Counted from the stretch's first letter, positions 35,716 through 44,012 are shown. The stretch is DNA of 64,000 nt from Bordetella parapertussis (GCA_945877235.1 CAMCRF010000005.1:1-64000), one strand, 5' to 3'. The notes: generated by a model from the letters alone, not told the origin. Program-made: numbers and translations.

Positions 35716-36236
35716 TCCAGCGGCCCAATGTAAAAGAGCCGGGTGAGGCGCTGACCCGTGCGCTCCAGCACCAACTCCACCGCACGCGGGTTTGCAACGC
35801 CGGGCCCAATCGGTGCGCGCTGCTCTGGGTTTCCGCCCACCGCAAGATATTCCATGCGCAGGGTCAGGGGTCCTGACCAGAACTGTGTGGCGCTGGCCTG
35901 TGGGCTCGAGTCAAACCCCCTGCGAAAGAGGCCCTCCGCATTCCAATACCACTCGGCATTGGGCACCTGCAGGCGTGATTCGCCCAGCACCAGGGCACTG
36001 ACACGTTCGTTGGGCTGCATGCGGCTCAGGGACTGAAGGTCGCGCTCGATCTGCGTCTGAATGAGCAGGAGGCGCCGCTGGTCCTGTGCCACCTGCAGCA
36101 GACTCGTCTTGCCCAAGGCCAGACGCTCCAGGGCCAGAAAGCTCATGAGCGAGAGCACGGCCATCACCGAGAGTGTGACCAACACCTCGATGAGGGTCAT
36201 GCCCAAGGGAGGGCGGCGCCGATTAGAAGGCCGCAT
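35712..36236 (-). CDS. gspJ: Type II secretion minor pseudopilin GspJ
   Basis: A 174-residue pseudopilin with the prepilin cleavage motif RRPPLG^MTLIEVLVTLSVMAVLSLMSF and a C-terminal VELVLERTGQRLTRLFYIGPLE. Unusually the residue after the cleaved Gly is Met rather than Phe. It starts 12 bases after gspI, within a 13-base tandem duplication. Confidence 0.9.
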   Translation of the reverse strand: MRPSNRRRPPLGMTLIEVLVTLSVMAVLSLMSFLALERLALGKTSLLQVAQDQRRLLLIQTQIERDLQSLSRMQPNERVSALVLGESRLQVPNAEWYWNAEGLFRRGFDSSPQASATQFWSGPLTLRMEYLAVGGNPEQRAPIGPGVANPRAVELVLERTGQRLTRLFYIGPLE

Positions 36237-36255
36237 CAGAAGACCGCATCAGAAG
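36231..36255. repeat. 13-base tandem duplication at the gspI/gspJ junction
   Basis: The 12-mer CCGCATCAGAAG occurs at 36231-36242 and again at 36244-36255, one base apart. On the coding strand each copy holds TGATG. The copy nearest gspI provides its TGA stop, the other the gspJ ATG. A single copy would have given a classic TGATG stop-start overlap. Confidence 0.8.
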
Positions 36256-36635
36256 CCCACCGCAATGAAGGCCACGCGCTCGGCCAGAGGAGCGGATCCA
36301 CCGCCTTGCATGACGCGCACCTCAAGCCGACGAAAGTTCAGGTGGGGCGTGTTGAGCACCTGGGTTTCGAGTTGAAATGTCTGATCGAGCTGGGAACAAC
36401 TCGACTCGGTTCGACCCAGCTGTTGGCGATTTGCATCCAGCCGCACGCGCAGCACCTCGTTGTCTGCACAGACCAGGGCAAGCCCGCGCACTTGGGCCAA
36501 GAAAAGGCTGTCGGTCGTCACCTGAAAGAGCTTGGTTCCAGCCATGAGCGCCACAGCCGAGATCACCAGTGCCACCAGAACTTCAACCAGGGTGACCCCA
36601 CTCGGAAGCTGCGGTCGCTTAGGGCGCTGCTGCAA
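36249..36635 (-). CDS. gspI: Type II secretion minor pseudopilin GspI
   Basis: A 128-residue pseudopilin with prepilin motif QLPSG^VTLVEVLVALVISAVALMAGTKLF. I place the start at the TTG 36635 because GGAGGTG lies five bases upstream; the frame extends seven codons further without a better signal. It overlaps the gspH stop by 17 bases. Two internal cysteines (around residues 60 and 80) may form a disulfide. Confidence 0.87.
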   Translation of the reverse strand: MQQRPKRPQLPSGVTLVEVLVALVISAVALMAGTKLFQVTTDSLFLAQVRGLALVCADNEVLRVRLDANRQQLGRTESSCSQLDQTFQLETQVLNTPHLNFRRLEVRVMQGGGSAPLAERVAFIAVGF

Positions 36636-37071
36636 GCCGCACCTCCGCCAAGGCATTCACCTGCACACGCAGCCGATCTTGCGATCGCACCAGCACCCAT
36701 TCAGCGGGAGAGACCAACCCCACACCATCAGTCGTGATCTGGCGGGATGCTTGGGGTCGAACCCCATGCCCCCAGGCGCGGGCCTGTAAGGGTGCGTCGG
36801 TCACCGCACGCCACTCACCGCGCACCCACTCATCTGCACGGTAGCCTGTCTCGTCAACCGACAGACGGTGCCTGCGATTGAGCATGGCCGCACGATCGGA
36901 TAGGGCTGAGACCACCAGCGCAAGACGCTCACCCTCCTCTTGCAGCCTGCGCGACTCGACCTGACGAAATGAGAGTGTGGTGGTGCCCAGCAGCAGGCCA
37001 ATAATGGCCAGCACCACGAGAACCTCGAGGAGGCTAAATCCCTTTGGAGGAGAGGTCCGCTGCAAAGCCAC
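36619..37071 (-). CDS. gspH: Type II secretion minor pseudopilin GspH
   Basis: A 150-residue pseudopilin with SPPKG^[24 protein letters not shown] and [21 protein letters not shown], typical of GspH. The GTG at 37071 has GAGGGGG upstream at short spacing; an ATG six codons earlier (37089) is an alternative. Both overlap the 3' end of gspG in another frame. A much longer open frame upstream lies wholly within gspG and is shadow. Confidence 0.85.
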   Translation of the reverse strand: MALQRTSPPKGFSLLEVLVVLAIIGLLLGTTTLSFRQVESRRLQEEGERLALVVSALSDRAAMLNRRHRLSVDETGYRADEWVRGEWRAVTDAPLQARAWGHGVRPQASRQITTDGVGLVSPAEWVLVRSQDRLRVQVNALAEVRLAAAP

Positions 37072-37480
37072 TGCCCCCCTCTTTGCCATCGGCACCCAGG
37101 CTGATGATTTCCACATCGAGGCCATCGGGCGTGACCTTGTAAATAAACGGGCGCCCCCATGGGTCTTGCGGCAATTTCTGTAGGTACCCGCCGGCCTTCC
37201 AGTTTGGTGCCAAGGGCGGCAGCGTTGGTGCCTGCACCAGAGCCGAGAGCCCCTGCTCGTTGGTTGGGTATGTGTAGTTGTCGAGCCGGTAAAGCGCAAG
37301 CGCTTGAACGATGCCCGATAGGTTCTGCTTGGCTGCAACCACACGGGCCTCGTCTGGCTTACTCATGACCGAGGGCACCACAAAGGCCGCCAGAATTCCG
37401 ATGATGACCACCACCACAAGGATCTCAATGAGGGTGAAGCCCACTGGGGGCGTGCGAACAAATACGGTGTTTTGCTTCAT
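37034..37480 (-). CDS. gspG: Type II secretion major pseudopilin GspG
   Basis: A 148-residue pseudopilin with TPPVG^[22 protein letters not shown], then [37 protein letters not shown], and the calcium-site C-terminus [16 protein letters not shown] with [11 protein letters not shown]. This is the main pseudopilus subunit. It is first in the operon gspG-H-I-J-K-L/M-N-D-E-F-C. TAGAAT six bases before the ATG suggests a leaderless transcript. Confidence 0.96.
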   Translation of the reverse strand: MKQNTVFVRTPPVGFTLIEILVVVVIIGILAAFVVPSVMSKPDEARVVAAKQNLSGIVQALALYRLDNYTYPTNEQGLSALVQAPTLPPLAPNWKAGGYLQKLPQDPWGRPFIYKVTPDGLDVEIISLGADGKEGGSGFAADLSSKGI

Positions 37481-37486
37481 GCATTC

Positions 37487-37492
37487 ATTCTA
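37487..37492 (-). promoter_or_regulatory. Candidate -10 element for the gsp operon
   Basis: On the minus strand TAGAAT ends six bases before the gspG ATG (37480). There is no Shine-Dalgarno. A TGTCAA 15 bases upstream is the nearest -35-like hexamer, which is weak. Confidence 0.4.
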
Positions 37493-37570
37493 GACCGTGT
37501 AGCCAAGTTGACACCGCACAATTCTGAAACACAGCAGCAATTTTCCCGTCATCTTCGCTAGGCAGCATTC

Positions 37571-37605
37571 AGGCTCCGGTATGTCCCGTGTCCTAACAGG
37601 AGCCT
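37571..37605 (+). promoter_or_regulatory. Inverted repeat that would bury the phoX ribosome site
   Basis: AGGCTCC (37571-37577) pairs perfectly with GGAGCCT (37599-37605) across a 21-base loop. The phoX Shine-Dalgarno AGGAG (37598-37602) lies in the right arm, six bases from the ATG at 37609. If the mRNA folds this way, translation would be restrained until the stem opens. Confidence 0.4.
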
Positions 37606-37608
37606 TGA

Positions 37609-39870
37609 ATGTCTCACCACGATCTCGACGACGTCGACTGCAACACCTCTAAGAATGAGCACTTCCAGCAAGTGCTGGACCGTGGCCTTGCAAGCCCCTC
37701 CCGCCGTAGCATTCTGCGCGGCGGCGTTGGCATTGCTGCTGCTGCGTCCATTCCCATGCTGCCCGGCTGCGGCAGCGATGACAGCATTCCCACCCTGGCT
37801 GCGCCTTCAACCGGTCTGAGCTTCTCTGCCGTGGGCAAGAGCATCGCCGACCAGGTGATAGTACCTGCCGGCTACACCGTCACCGTGCTGCACGCCACAG
37901 GCGATCGCCTGGACAGCAACCTGACCGAGTACTCGAACACCGGCGCAGAGACCGACGATTGGAAGCGTCGTATTGGTGATCACCATGACGGTATGGACCT
38001 CTTCTACATCGGTGCCAATGGCAAGTACTCCACCACCGGCACGACTCGCGCTGTACTCGCTGTAAACCACGAGAGCTCGGCAGATGCGCACTTCTTCCAC
38101 CCCAATGGTCAGACCTCCAACGGCGTATCGGGCAAGAAATACAGCCAGTTCGGTGACTGGGATCTGGGCACACGCCCCGAGCTCGAGGCCATGAAGGAAG
38201 TCCACCACCACGGCATCTCGATTGTCGAGCTCACCCTCGATGGCAACGGCAAGCCCACAGGCTACAAGGTGGACTCCGCGCTGAACCGCCGCGTTCACCC
38301 CAGCACCCTCGTCGATGTGCGTGGCCCCAAGGCACACCTCAACGACATCAAGAAGTTCATGGTCACGAAGTTCGACCCCACCGGCGCAACGGCGCGCGGC
38401 ACGCTCAATAACTGCGGCCACGGCAAGACTCCCTGGGGCACCTACATCGGTTGCGAAGAGAACTGGGCCGTCTACTGGAACATTCCCAAGGACGGCAAGG
38501 CTGCTGATGCCAAGCTCACAGCCAACCGCGCGCGCTATGGCGTTGCTCGCGCACCCATCGCTGCTGCCGCCACGAACAGCGCTGGCCAGGGCTGGTACAC
38601 CGCTTCGACCACCAACGACGAGCTCACCCGCTGGAACATCTCTGCATCGGGCGCAACCGCTGCAGACGACTTCCGTAATGAGCCCAACACCTTCGGCTAC
38701 AACGTGGAGGTTGACCCTGTCGACCCCACCAGCCGCCCCGCCAAGCGCGTGGCCATGGGCCGCTTCGCCCACGAAGGTGCCGTGTTTGGCCGTCCCAAGA
38801 CTGGCAAGCCCTTGGCCTGCTATCAGGGCTGCGACAGCCGCAACGAGTACATCTACAAGTTCGTCTCGGCCGAAGCCTGGAACCCCGCCGACATTGGCGG
38901 TGGCATGGCCGCAGGCAACAAGTACCTTGACGAAGGCAAGCTCTACGCCGCCAAGTTCAACAGCGACGGCACAGGCGAGTGGCTTGAGCTCAACATTGCA
39001 AACCCCGCGGTTGCCAACTACACCGCCTACAAGTTCGACAACCAGGCCGATGTATATGTGAACGCACGTCACGCGGCAGACGCAGTGGGCGCAACCAAGA
39101 TGGACCGTCCTGAGTGGGGTGCTGTGAACCCCGCCAATGGCGACATCTACTTCACGCTAACCAATAACAGCTCCTCGAACCGTACGCCTGCCACTGTCAA
39201 TGCAGCGAACCCCCGTTCATACGCAGACGCAGACGGCAAGAAGGGTTCTGGCAACCCCAACGGTCACATCATTCGCTTCGCTGAGACCAATGACGAGCCC
39301 ACCTCTACGACCTTCAAGTGGGACATCTTCTTGTTTGGCGGCGAAGAGGACGCACCCTCATCCGTTAACCTCTCTGGCCTGACCGCTGCCAACAGCTTCT
39401 CCTCGCCTGATGGACTCTGGTTCTCGCCCCACACCGGCATCTGCTGGATCCAGACAGACGACGGTGCCTACACCGACGAGGTGAACAACCAACTGCTCGC
39501 AGCCATTCCTGGCTCCGTCGGTGACGGCGGCAAGGTGCTCATCGACAACAGCCTCTCCGGCGCGACCGGTCAGCAGCTGACGTTCATGGGTGCAGCCCTG
39601 GGCGAGGCCCGTTTGCGTCGCTTCTTGATCGGCCCCAAGGGATGTGAGATCACGGGCATCACAGAGACAGCAGATGGCAAAACCATGTTTGTGAACGTAC
39701 AGCACCCCGGTGAGAACACCCCCGCCAAAGGCACGGGTGACCTTAAGCTCGAGAGCACCTGGCCCTCAAACGGTGGTGGCCTGACAAGCGGCAAGTACGG
39801 CCAAGGCACCCGTCCACGTTCCGCCACGCTCATGATCACCCGCACCGACGGCGGCAAGATCGGTCTGTAA
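37609..39870 (+). CDS. phoX: PhoX-family alkaline phosphatase (DUF839), Tat-exported
   Basis: A 753-residue protein. The twin-arginine signal is SPSRRSILRGGVGIAAAASIPMLPGC near residues 30-55, ending in a lipobox-like PGC. The mature part has DHHDGMDLF, NHESS, CGHGKTPWGTYIGCEENW, FAHEGAVF and SPDGLWFSPHTGICWIQTDDG, characteristic of PhoX beta-propeller phosphatases that use calcium and iron. It would release phosphate from organic esters in the periplasm or outside. It diverges from gspG, and a strong terminator follows. Confidence 0.94.
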   Translation: MSHHDLDDVDCNTSKNEHFQQVLDRGLASPSRRSILRGGVGIAAAASIPMLPGCGSDDSIPTLAAPSTGLSFSAVGKSIADQVIVPAGYTVTVLHATGDRLDSNLTEYSNTGAETDDWKRRIGDHHDGMDLFYIGANGKYSTTGTTRAVLAVNHESSADAHFFHPNGQTSNGVSGKKYSQFGDWDLGTRPELEAMKEVHHHGISIVELTLDGNGKPTGYKVDSALNRRVHPSTLVDVRGPKAHLNDIKKFMVTKFDPTGATARGTLNNCGHGKTPWGTYIGCEENWAVYWNIPKDGKAADAKLTANRARYGVARAPIAAAATNSAGQGWYTASTTNDELTRWNISASGATAADDFRNEPNTFGYNVEVDPVDPTSRPAKRVAMGRFAHEGAVFGRPKTGKPLACYQGCDSRNEYIYKFVSAEAWNPADIGGGMAAGNKYLDEGKLYAAKFNSDGTGEWLELNIANPAVANYTAYKFDNQADVYVNARHAADAVGATKMDRPEWGAVNPANGDIYFTLTNNSSSNRTPATVNAANPRSYADADGKKGSGNPNGHIIRFAETNDEPTSTTFKWDIFLFGGEEDAPSSVNLSGLTAANSFSSPDGLWFSPHTGICWIQTDDGAYTDEVNNQLLAAIPGSVGDGGKVLIDNSLSGATGQQLTFMGAALGEARLRRFLIGPKGCEITGITETADGKTMFVNVQHPGENTPAKGTGDLKLESTWPSNGGGLTSGKYGQGTRPRSATLMITRTDGGKIGL

Positions 39871-39923
39871 TTTAGATTCGATCAGTCTCTTCGTGTCTCC
39901 GGGCGCCCACAAGGTGCCCTTCC

Positions 39924-39957
39924 AACGGGCTGTGATGACCTCATAGCCCGTTTTTTA
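39924..39957 (+). terminator. Rho-independent terminator after phoX
   Basis: AACGGGCT (39924-39931) pairs with AGCCCGTT (39945-39952), loop of 13 bases, followed by a run of six T. This is the clearest intrinsic terminator in the window and isolates phoX from the hip operon. Confidence 0.85.
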
Positions 39958-40018
39958 TGCTGAAAAGTAGTCGAATTGGGTGGATACTTCTGGTTGTTAT
40001 CTCTAGTTTTACAGTCAA

Positions 40019-41302
40019 ATGCAACCAGCCTGCACGCTCGAACTTTTCACGAACCAATCCTGGCAGGCAGCGGCGACCGTGCGTCCACAGGGCGAGGTCA
40101 GACGCGGCTGGAAGGGAGCCATTCGCTGCGACTACGCTACAGAGTGGGTCTTGGCTCATTTCGGTGCGCAAGACGCCCGCAGTGTGAGTGCCTCTTGGCC
40201 GGTTGGCCTTGAGGGAACCGCAACTCCTCACTGGCCCGGATTTCTGGTTGACCTCTTGCCCCAGGGCTTTGCGCGGCAACATCTCATCCAGCGCCTCGGC
40301 TACGTGTCGGATCCGGAAGGACCGGTCGATTGGCAGCTGCTCTGTTGCGGGGCTGGGAACCCAATCGGGAATCTGCCTGTTCGCGAGGCGGCTCATTGGC
40401 TGGCTTCTCAGCCGAGGGTCAACCAGGGCTTTGCAGACGAAGACCTCATCAACTTATCCGATCCCTTTCTTGAGGCCGCAGCATCCACTGCACTTCTAAC
40501 GACTGGGTCCTCCGGTATGCAAGGCGAGTGGCCCAAGCTCATGCTCACGCGGGCGCACGACGGCCTCCTATACCTCGACCATGAGCTACCAGACGATCAG
40601 GCTGCAGAGCACTTCATTGCCAAGCTACAGCTCGGGTCGGATACCAGCCGCGCCACAATCTTGCGGCACGAGGCGGTTTACTCGCTCATTGCCGATCACC
40701 TCGGGCTCAGAGTGCACAAGCCGGCCGTGCACCAAGGTCGCGCGCTTTTCATCTCGCGTTTTGACCGACAGGTGCACAGTGGTGGGGTAAGACGATTCGC
40801 CCAGGAAAGCCTCGCCAGCCTCACACAGCGTGCGGGCTTTGAGCAGCTACCAAGCCACAATGAAGTCTGCGCAGCACTGGCCAGAACCTGTAGAGACCCG
40901 GTGAAGGAGGTGCTCGAATACTTGCTGCGCGACGTCACCAACCTTGCGTTGGGCAACAAAGACAATCACGCTCGAAATACCGCCATTCAACGCGATGAAC
41001 AGGGGGGCATTCGGCTCACACCCATCTTCGATTTGGCCCCCATGTTTCTCCACCCCGACGGTCTCGCGCGACGCATGCGATGGGTCGGCGAGCAGCTCGG
41101 CCAGCCCGACTGGGCCGTGGTCATCGATCAACTCTCCCCCCTTGTCGATGCCCAGGTACTCACCCAAGGATTAAAAACCTTTGCGCCCCGCCTGGAGTCC
41201 GTGCTAAAGCATGGTGTTGAAATGGGCATATCGCCTGAACTCATGCAGCCCATTCGGGCAAGCCTGACTGGTCAGCTCAAAGCCCTCGAGGCAGTGAAAT
41301 AG
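40019..41302 (+). CDS. HipA-family serine/threonine kinase toxin
   Basis: A 427-residue HipA-like kinase. It shows the P-loop-like TGSSGMQGEWPK (residues 162-173; the serines match the autophosphorylated loop of HipA), FISRFDR (244-250), the catalytic NLALGNKDNHARN (308-320, Asp315 and Asn320) and the metal-binding LTPIFDLAPM (Asp338). HipA kinases phosphorylate aminoacyl-tRNA synthetases or other targets and cause growth arrest. The N-terminal subdomain is shorter than in E. coli HipA. No Shine-Dalgarno precedes the ATG. The toxin gene comes before the HTH partner, the reverse of hipBA. Confidence 0.88.
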   Translation: MQPACTLELFTNQSWQAAATVRPQGEVRRGWKGAIRCDYATEWVLAHFGAQDARSVSASWPVGLEGTATPHWPGFLVDLLPQGFARQHLIQRLGYVSDPEGPVDWQLLCCGAGNPIGNLPVREAAHWLASQPRVNQGFADEDLINLSDPFLEAAASTALLTTGSSGMQGEWPKLMLTRAHDGLLYLDHELPDDQAAEHFIAKLQLGSDTSRATILRHEAVYSLIADHLGLRVHKPAVHQGRALFISRFDRQVHSGGVRRFAQESLASLTQRAGFEQLPSHNEVCAALARTCRDPVKEVLEYLLRDVTNLALGNKDNHARNTAIQRDEQGGIRLTPIFDLAPMFLHPDGLARRMRWVGEQLGQPDWAVVIDQLSPLVDAQVLTQGLKTFAPRLESVLKHGVEMGISPELMQPIRASLTGQLKALEAVK

Positions 41303-41306
41303 AACG

Positions 41307-41618
41307 ATGGACAGACGATTCAAACCCCTCTCCCTGCAAGAGGAAATTCAACATCGCGAGCAAGCGATCGCCGATGTCTTGGCCCACCCCGAGTGGACGC
41401 TCGCCCAATGCCTGCGGCATCTTCGAAACGGGCTGCGCATGACCAGTAAAGAACTCGCTATGCTCGCAGGCGTAGGCCAACGCACCCTTCAAGAACTTGA
41501 ACAGGGGCGCAGCGAGGGGAGCGTGCAGACCTACAACCGCATTTTTCGGCTCCTGGGTCTCAAACTCGGTGTCGTCCCGGTCGATAACCCTGATATGAAG
41601 GACCTCATCGAGCCATGA
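41307..41618 (+). CDS. HipB-like XRE helix-turn-helix antitoxin
   Basis: A 103-residue DNA-binding protein with an XRE-type HTH at residues 40-85 (LRNGLRMTSKELAMLAGVGQRTLQELEQGR then TYNRIFRLLGLKLGV). An extra N-terminal helix of about 35 residues precedes it. It starts 4 bases after hipA and its stop overlaps the next gene (ATGA). It should neutralise the HipA kinase and repress the operon. GGATA and TTATC in 39978-40002 upstream of hipA vaguely recall the E. coli HipB operator, but spacing is not convincing. Confidence 0.85.
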   Translation: MDRRFKPLSLQEEIQHREQAIADVLAHPEWTLAQCLRHLRNGLRMTSKELAMLAGVGQRTLQELEQGRSEGSVQTYNRIFRLLGLKLGVVPVDNPDMKDLIEP

Positions 41619-43315
41619 AACCAATCCCTCAGATTGCACTCGCTCTCAGTCTCGCCTCCCTCCTCGCAGCCTGTGGTGGTGGAGGCGGCTCGGACGCGCC
41701 CACGGCTTCAACCCCGAGCAATCCCACCACGCCCACCAACCCCACGCCCCCAAGCTCCACCACCACAGGGCCCGACCCGTATCTGAATCAGCAGTGGCAT
41801 CTGGAGAACACGGGGCAGCTCACCGGGAATGCTGGGCAAGACCTGCGTGTAAAGGGCGTCACGGAGACAGGCGCCGGCGTGAAGGTGGCGATCATCGATG
41901 GCTCCATTGAGATCGCGCACCCAGACCTGGTCGATCGATTCATTGCGGGCGCAAGCTACAGCTATCGCACCAGTTCTGCAGACCCCTCGCCTCCAAGCGC
42001 TGCTGCCTCTGCGCCCGATAACTTCGAGCCCGGCCAGTCCGATGACGCCCATGGCACCGCAGTTGCAGGCATTGTTGGCGCCACGGCAAACAACCTGAAG
42101 GGCGGCCGAGGCGTTGCTCCTGGCGTGAGCCTCATGGGGTTTGATGCCTTGGTGGCTCAGGACGATCGGCATGTGGGTAACGCCCTTGGGCGCGCGCTGG
42201 ACCAGGGTGCAGACATCATCAATGGCAGCTGGTCTACCCTATCCCCGTCCGAGGGTGGTAATCGCAGCCTCTACAGGGCCTCCTCGGACTGGACGAGTGC
42301 GCTTGAGCACGCCATTCGAGAGGGCCGCCAGGGTAAGGGGGCAGTCGTTGTGCTCGCCGCTGGCAATGGCGGACGAGACAGTGGCACTGAGGTCTTCAAT
42401 GGCGAGAACGCAGACCAGGCTAATTATAGCGGCTACGCCAACGACCCTCGCGTCATTGCAGTAGGTGCGGTCGATGGCTTTGGTCGAGAAATTCAATTCT
42501 CGGAGCCCGGCGCTAACGTAGTGGTGGCGGGCTTTTCAGGAGCAGATCTTGGGGTGCGACTCTCCACCGCGGGCATATTCACCACAGACCTCTCGGGCTC
42601 GCGTGGGTATGACGTGAGCAGCGACCCCAACCAGGACTACACCCGGTTCTTCGATGGCACCTCGGCCGCGGCCCCCATGGTGAGCGGTGTTGTCGCGTTA
42701 ATGCTGCAGGCTAAGCCCAGCCTAACTTGGCGTGATGTGCGCTGGATACTGGCCAGCACCGCACGACCCGCAACGGGCCTGAGTACGCCCGGCAGCAACA
42801 CGGCCAGTACCCCCATGAACAGTCACGGCTACACCCAGCGCGTGGGCTTTGGTGTTATCGATGCATCGGCTGCCGTGGCTGCTGCGAAGACCTTCCAACC
42901 TCTGGGCAGTGAAGTCACCTGCGACTCTGGGCGCCAGACCCTGAATGGATCTGCGGGCCTTGCCCTTGCAGACAATGACCGTGCGGGCCTCACCCGAAGC
43001 CTCGGCATCTCCGCCGCGAGCTGCGGTATACGCCGCATTGAGTCCGTTGCGCTCGAACTTGCCGTGAGCCATGGCCGCAGCGGCGATCTGCGCGCCACCC
43101 TCGTGGCGCCCAGCGGCAATGGCGTTCAGTTCATGGCGCCCCACACCTGTTCGGCCAGCGGCTGCACGAGCATGGCAGAAGGCTTTTCGTTTGGCGCCGT
43201 TCGCTTCATGGGCGAGGCACCCCAGGGTGAGTGGACGCTCAAGCTGTCGGATGAGCGCACAGACCAGGCTGGTGCTTTGCTTTGGTGGCGCGTGGTGTTG
43301 AAGGGGCATATGTAG
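41615..43315 (+). CDS. Subtilisin-like (S8) serine protease lipoprotein with P/proprotein-convertase domain
   Basis: A 566-residue protein. Lipoprotein signal LASLLAAC (Cys20), a Gly then Pro/Thr-rich linker to residue 55, an S8 domain with catalytic Asp95 (VAIIDGSIEIAHPDL), His146 (DDAHGTAVAGI), oxyanion Asn251 (LAAGNGG) and Ser350 (FDGTSAAAPMVSG), then a C-terminal P domain from about residue 445 (GLTRSLGISAASCGIRRIESVALELAVSH ... GEWTLKLSDERTDQAGALLWW). It is a kexin/furin-like bacterial protease on the cell surface. Its ATG overlaps the hipB stop, so it is in the toxin-antitoxin operon. Confidence 0.92.
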   Translation: MKPIPQIALALSLASLLAACGGGGGSDAPTASTPSNPTTPTNPTPPSSTTTGPDPYLNQQWHLENTGQLTGNAGQDLRVKGVTETGAGVKVAIIDGSIEIAHPDLVDRFIAGASYSYRTSSADPSPPSAAASAPDNFEPGQSDDAHGTAVAGIVGATANNLKGGRGVAPGVSLMGFDALVAQDDRHVGNALGRALDQGADIINGSWSTLSPSEGGNRSLYRASSDWTSALEHAIREGRQGKGAVVVLAAGNGGRDSGTEVFNGENADQANYSGYANDPRVIAVGAVDGFGREIQFSEPGANVVVAGFSGADLGVRLSTAGIFTTDLSGSRGYDVSSDPNQDYTRFFDGTSAAAPMVSGVVALMLQAKPSLTWRDVRWILASTARPATGLSTPGSNTASTPMNSHGYTQRVGFGVIDASAAVAAAKTFQPLGSEVTCDSGRQTLNGSAGLALADNDRAGLTRSLGISAASCGIRRIESVALELAVSHGRSGDLRATLVAPSGNGVQFMAPHTCSASGCTSMAEGFSFGAVRFMGEAPQGEWTLKLSDERTDQAGALLWWRVVLKGHM

Positions 43316-43328
43316 TATCTTCTCTACA
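43311..43328. promoter_or_regulatory. Palindromic operator at the phd/vapC start
   Basis: TGTAG and CTACA flank an 8-base spacer and end directly at the antitoxin ATG (43329). The left part contains TAGTAT, a fair -10. An antitoxin dimer binding here would block both transcription and translation start, as expected for autoregulated toxin-antitoxin operons. Confidence 0.5.
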
Positions 43329-43589
43329 ATGAGATCAACCACCTTTTCGAGTCGAGCTTTCAACCAGCACATCAACGAGGCCAAGCGCGCCACCGAGGAC
43401 GGCCCGGTGTTCGTTACTAACCGTGGCAAACCTCAGCACGTGCTGCTGAAAGTTGAGGACTATCAGCGTTTGCAGTCAAGGTCCCGCTCGATGGCGCAAT
43501 TGCTGGGCATACAAACCCGATCCGCCGAGCCGCCCGAGCTTCCCCTCCGCAAAGCACAGATCAAGAGCAAACCCCCTCAGTTCGACTGA
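43329..43589 (+). CDS. Phd/YefM-type antitoxin
   Basis: An 86-residue antitoxin. The N-terminal SSRAFNQHINEAKRATEDGPVFVTNRGKPQHVLLKVEDYQRL is the Phd/YefM DNA-binding fold. The C-terminal tail (residues 55-86), rich in Pro and Lys and probably disordered, would wrap the toxin. It lies 6 bases before a PIN-domain toxin gene. There is no Shine-Dalgarno. Confidence 0.9.
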   Translation: MRSTTFSSRAFNQHINEAKRATEDGPVFVTNRGKPQHVLLKVEDYQRLQSRSRSMAQLLGIQTRSAEPPELPLRKAQIKSKPPQFD

Positions 43590-43595
43590 TGCGCT

Positions 43596-44012
43596 GTGTA
43601 CCTGATCGACACCAATGTCATTTCGGAGCTTCGAAAGGCTGCAAAGCCGTCAGTAGACCCAAGGGTGCTGCAGTGGGCGCAAGAGACGCCTCCCGAGCAG
43701 ATGTGGGTCTCGGCCATTTCCATTTTCGAGCTTGAGCTCGGGGTGCTGCGGGCCGAACGCAAAGACACCAAACAAGGCCGGGTGCTTCGCACCTGGCTCA
43801 CCCGTCAGGTCATTCCGGCCTTCGAGGGCCGCATCATTGCCATCGATGCACACGTGGCGCAGGTCGCAGCCAGAATGCACGTACCCAATCCCCAGCCTGA
43901 GCGCGATGCACTCATCGCCGCAAGCGCCCTCATCCATGGCCTCACCGTGGTCACACGCGACGAAAAGGACTTCAGGCCAATGGGTGTAGCCACGCTCAAC
44001 CCGTGGAATTAA
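43596..44012 (+). CDS. VapC/FitB-type PIN-domain toxin
   Basis: A 138-residue PIN nuclease. Acidic active-site residues are in MYLIDTNVISEL (Asp5), SIFELELGV (Glu), QPERDALIAASAL (Asp) and TRDEKDF (Asp). It resembles FitB-like VapC, usually paired with Phd-like antitoxins as here. Such toxins cut tRNA or rRNA. The start is GTG at 43596 after the antitoxin stop; no other start fits the first beta-strand. Confidence 0.9.
   Translation: MYLIDTNVISELRKAAKPSVDPRVLQWAQETPPEQMWVSAISIFELELGVLRAERKDTKQGRVLRTWLTRQVIPAFEGRIIAIDAHVAQVAARMHVPNPQPERDALIAASALIHGLTVVTRDEKDFRPMGVATLNPWN

Noticed and set aside
37807..39072. A 421-residue minus-strand open frame opposite phoX
   Set aside because: phoX on the plus strand has a Tat signal, family motifs and a ribosome site; the opposite frame is a GC-rich shadow with no recognisable domain.
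39978..40002. HipB-type operator (TATCC-N8-GGATA) upstream of hipA
   Set aside because: GGATA and TTATC are present but in reversed order and wrong spacing; not enough to call.
41615..43315. Subtilase as part of a bacterial defence system with the HipA kinase
   Set aside because: The protease has a lipoprotein signal and an extracellular P domain, so it acts outside the cytoplasm; a direct defence role with the kinase is not supported beyond operon linkage.
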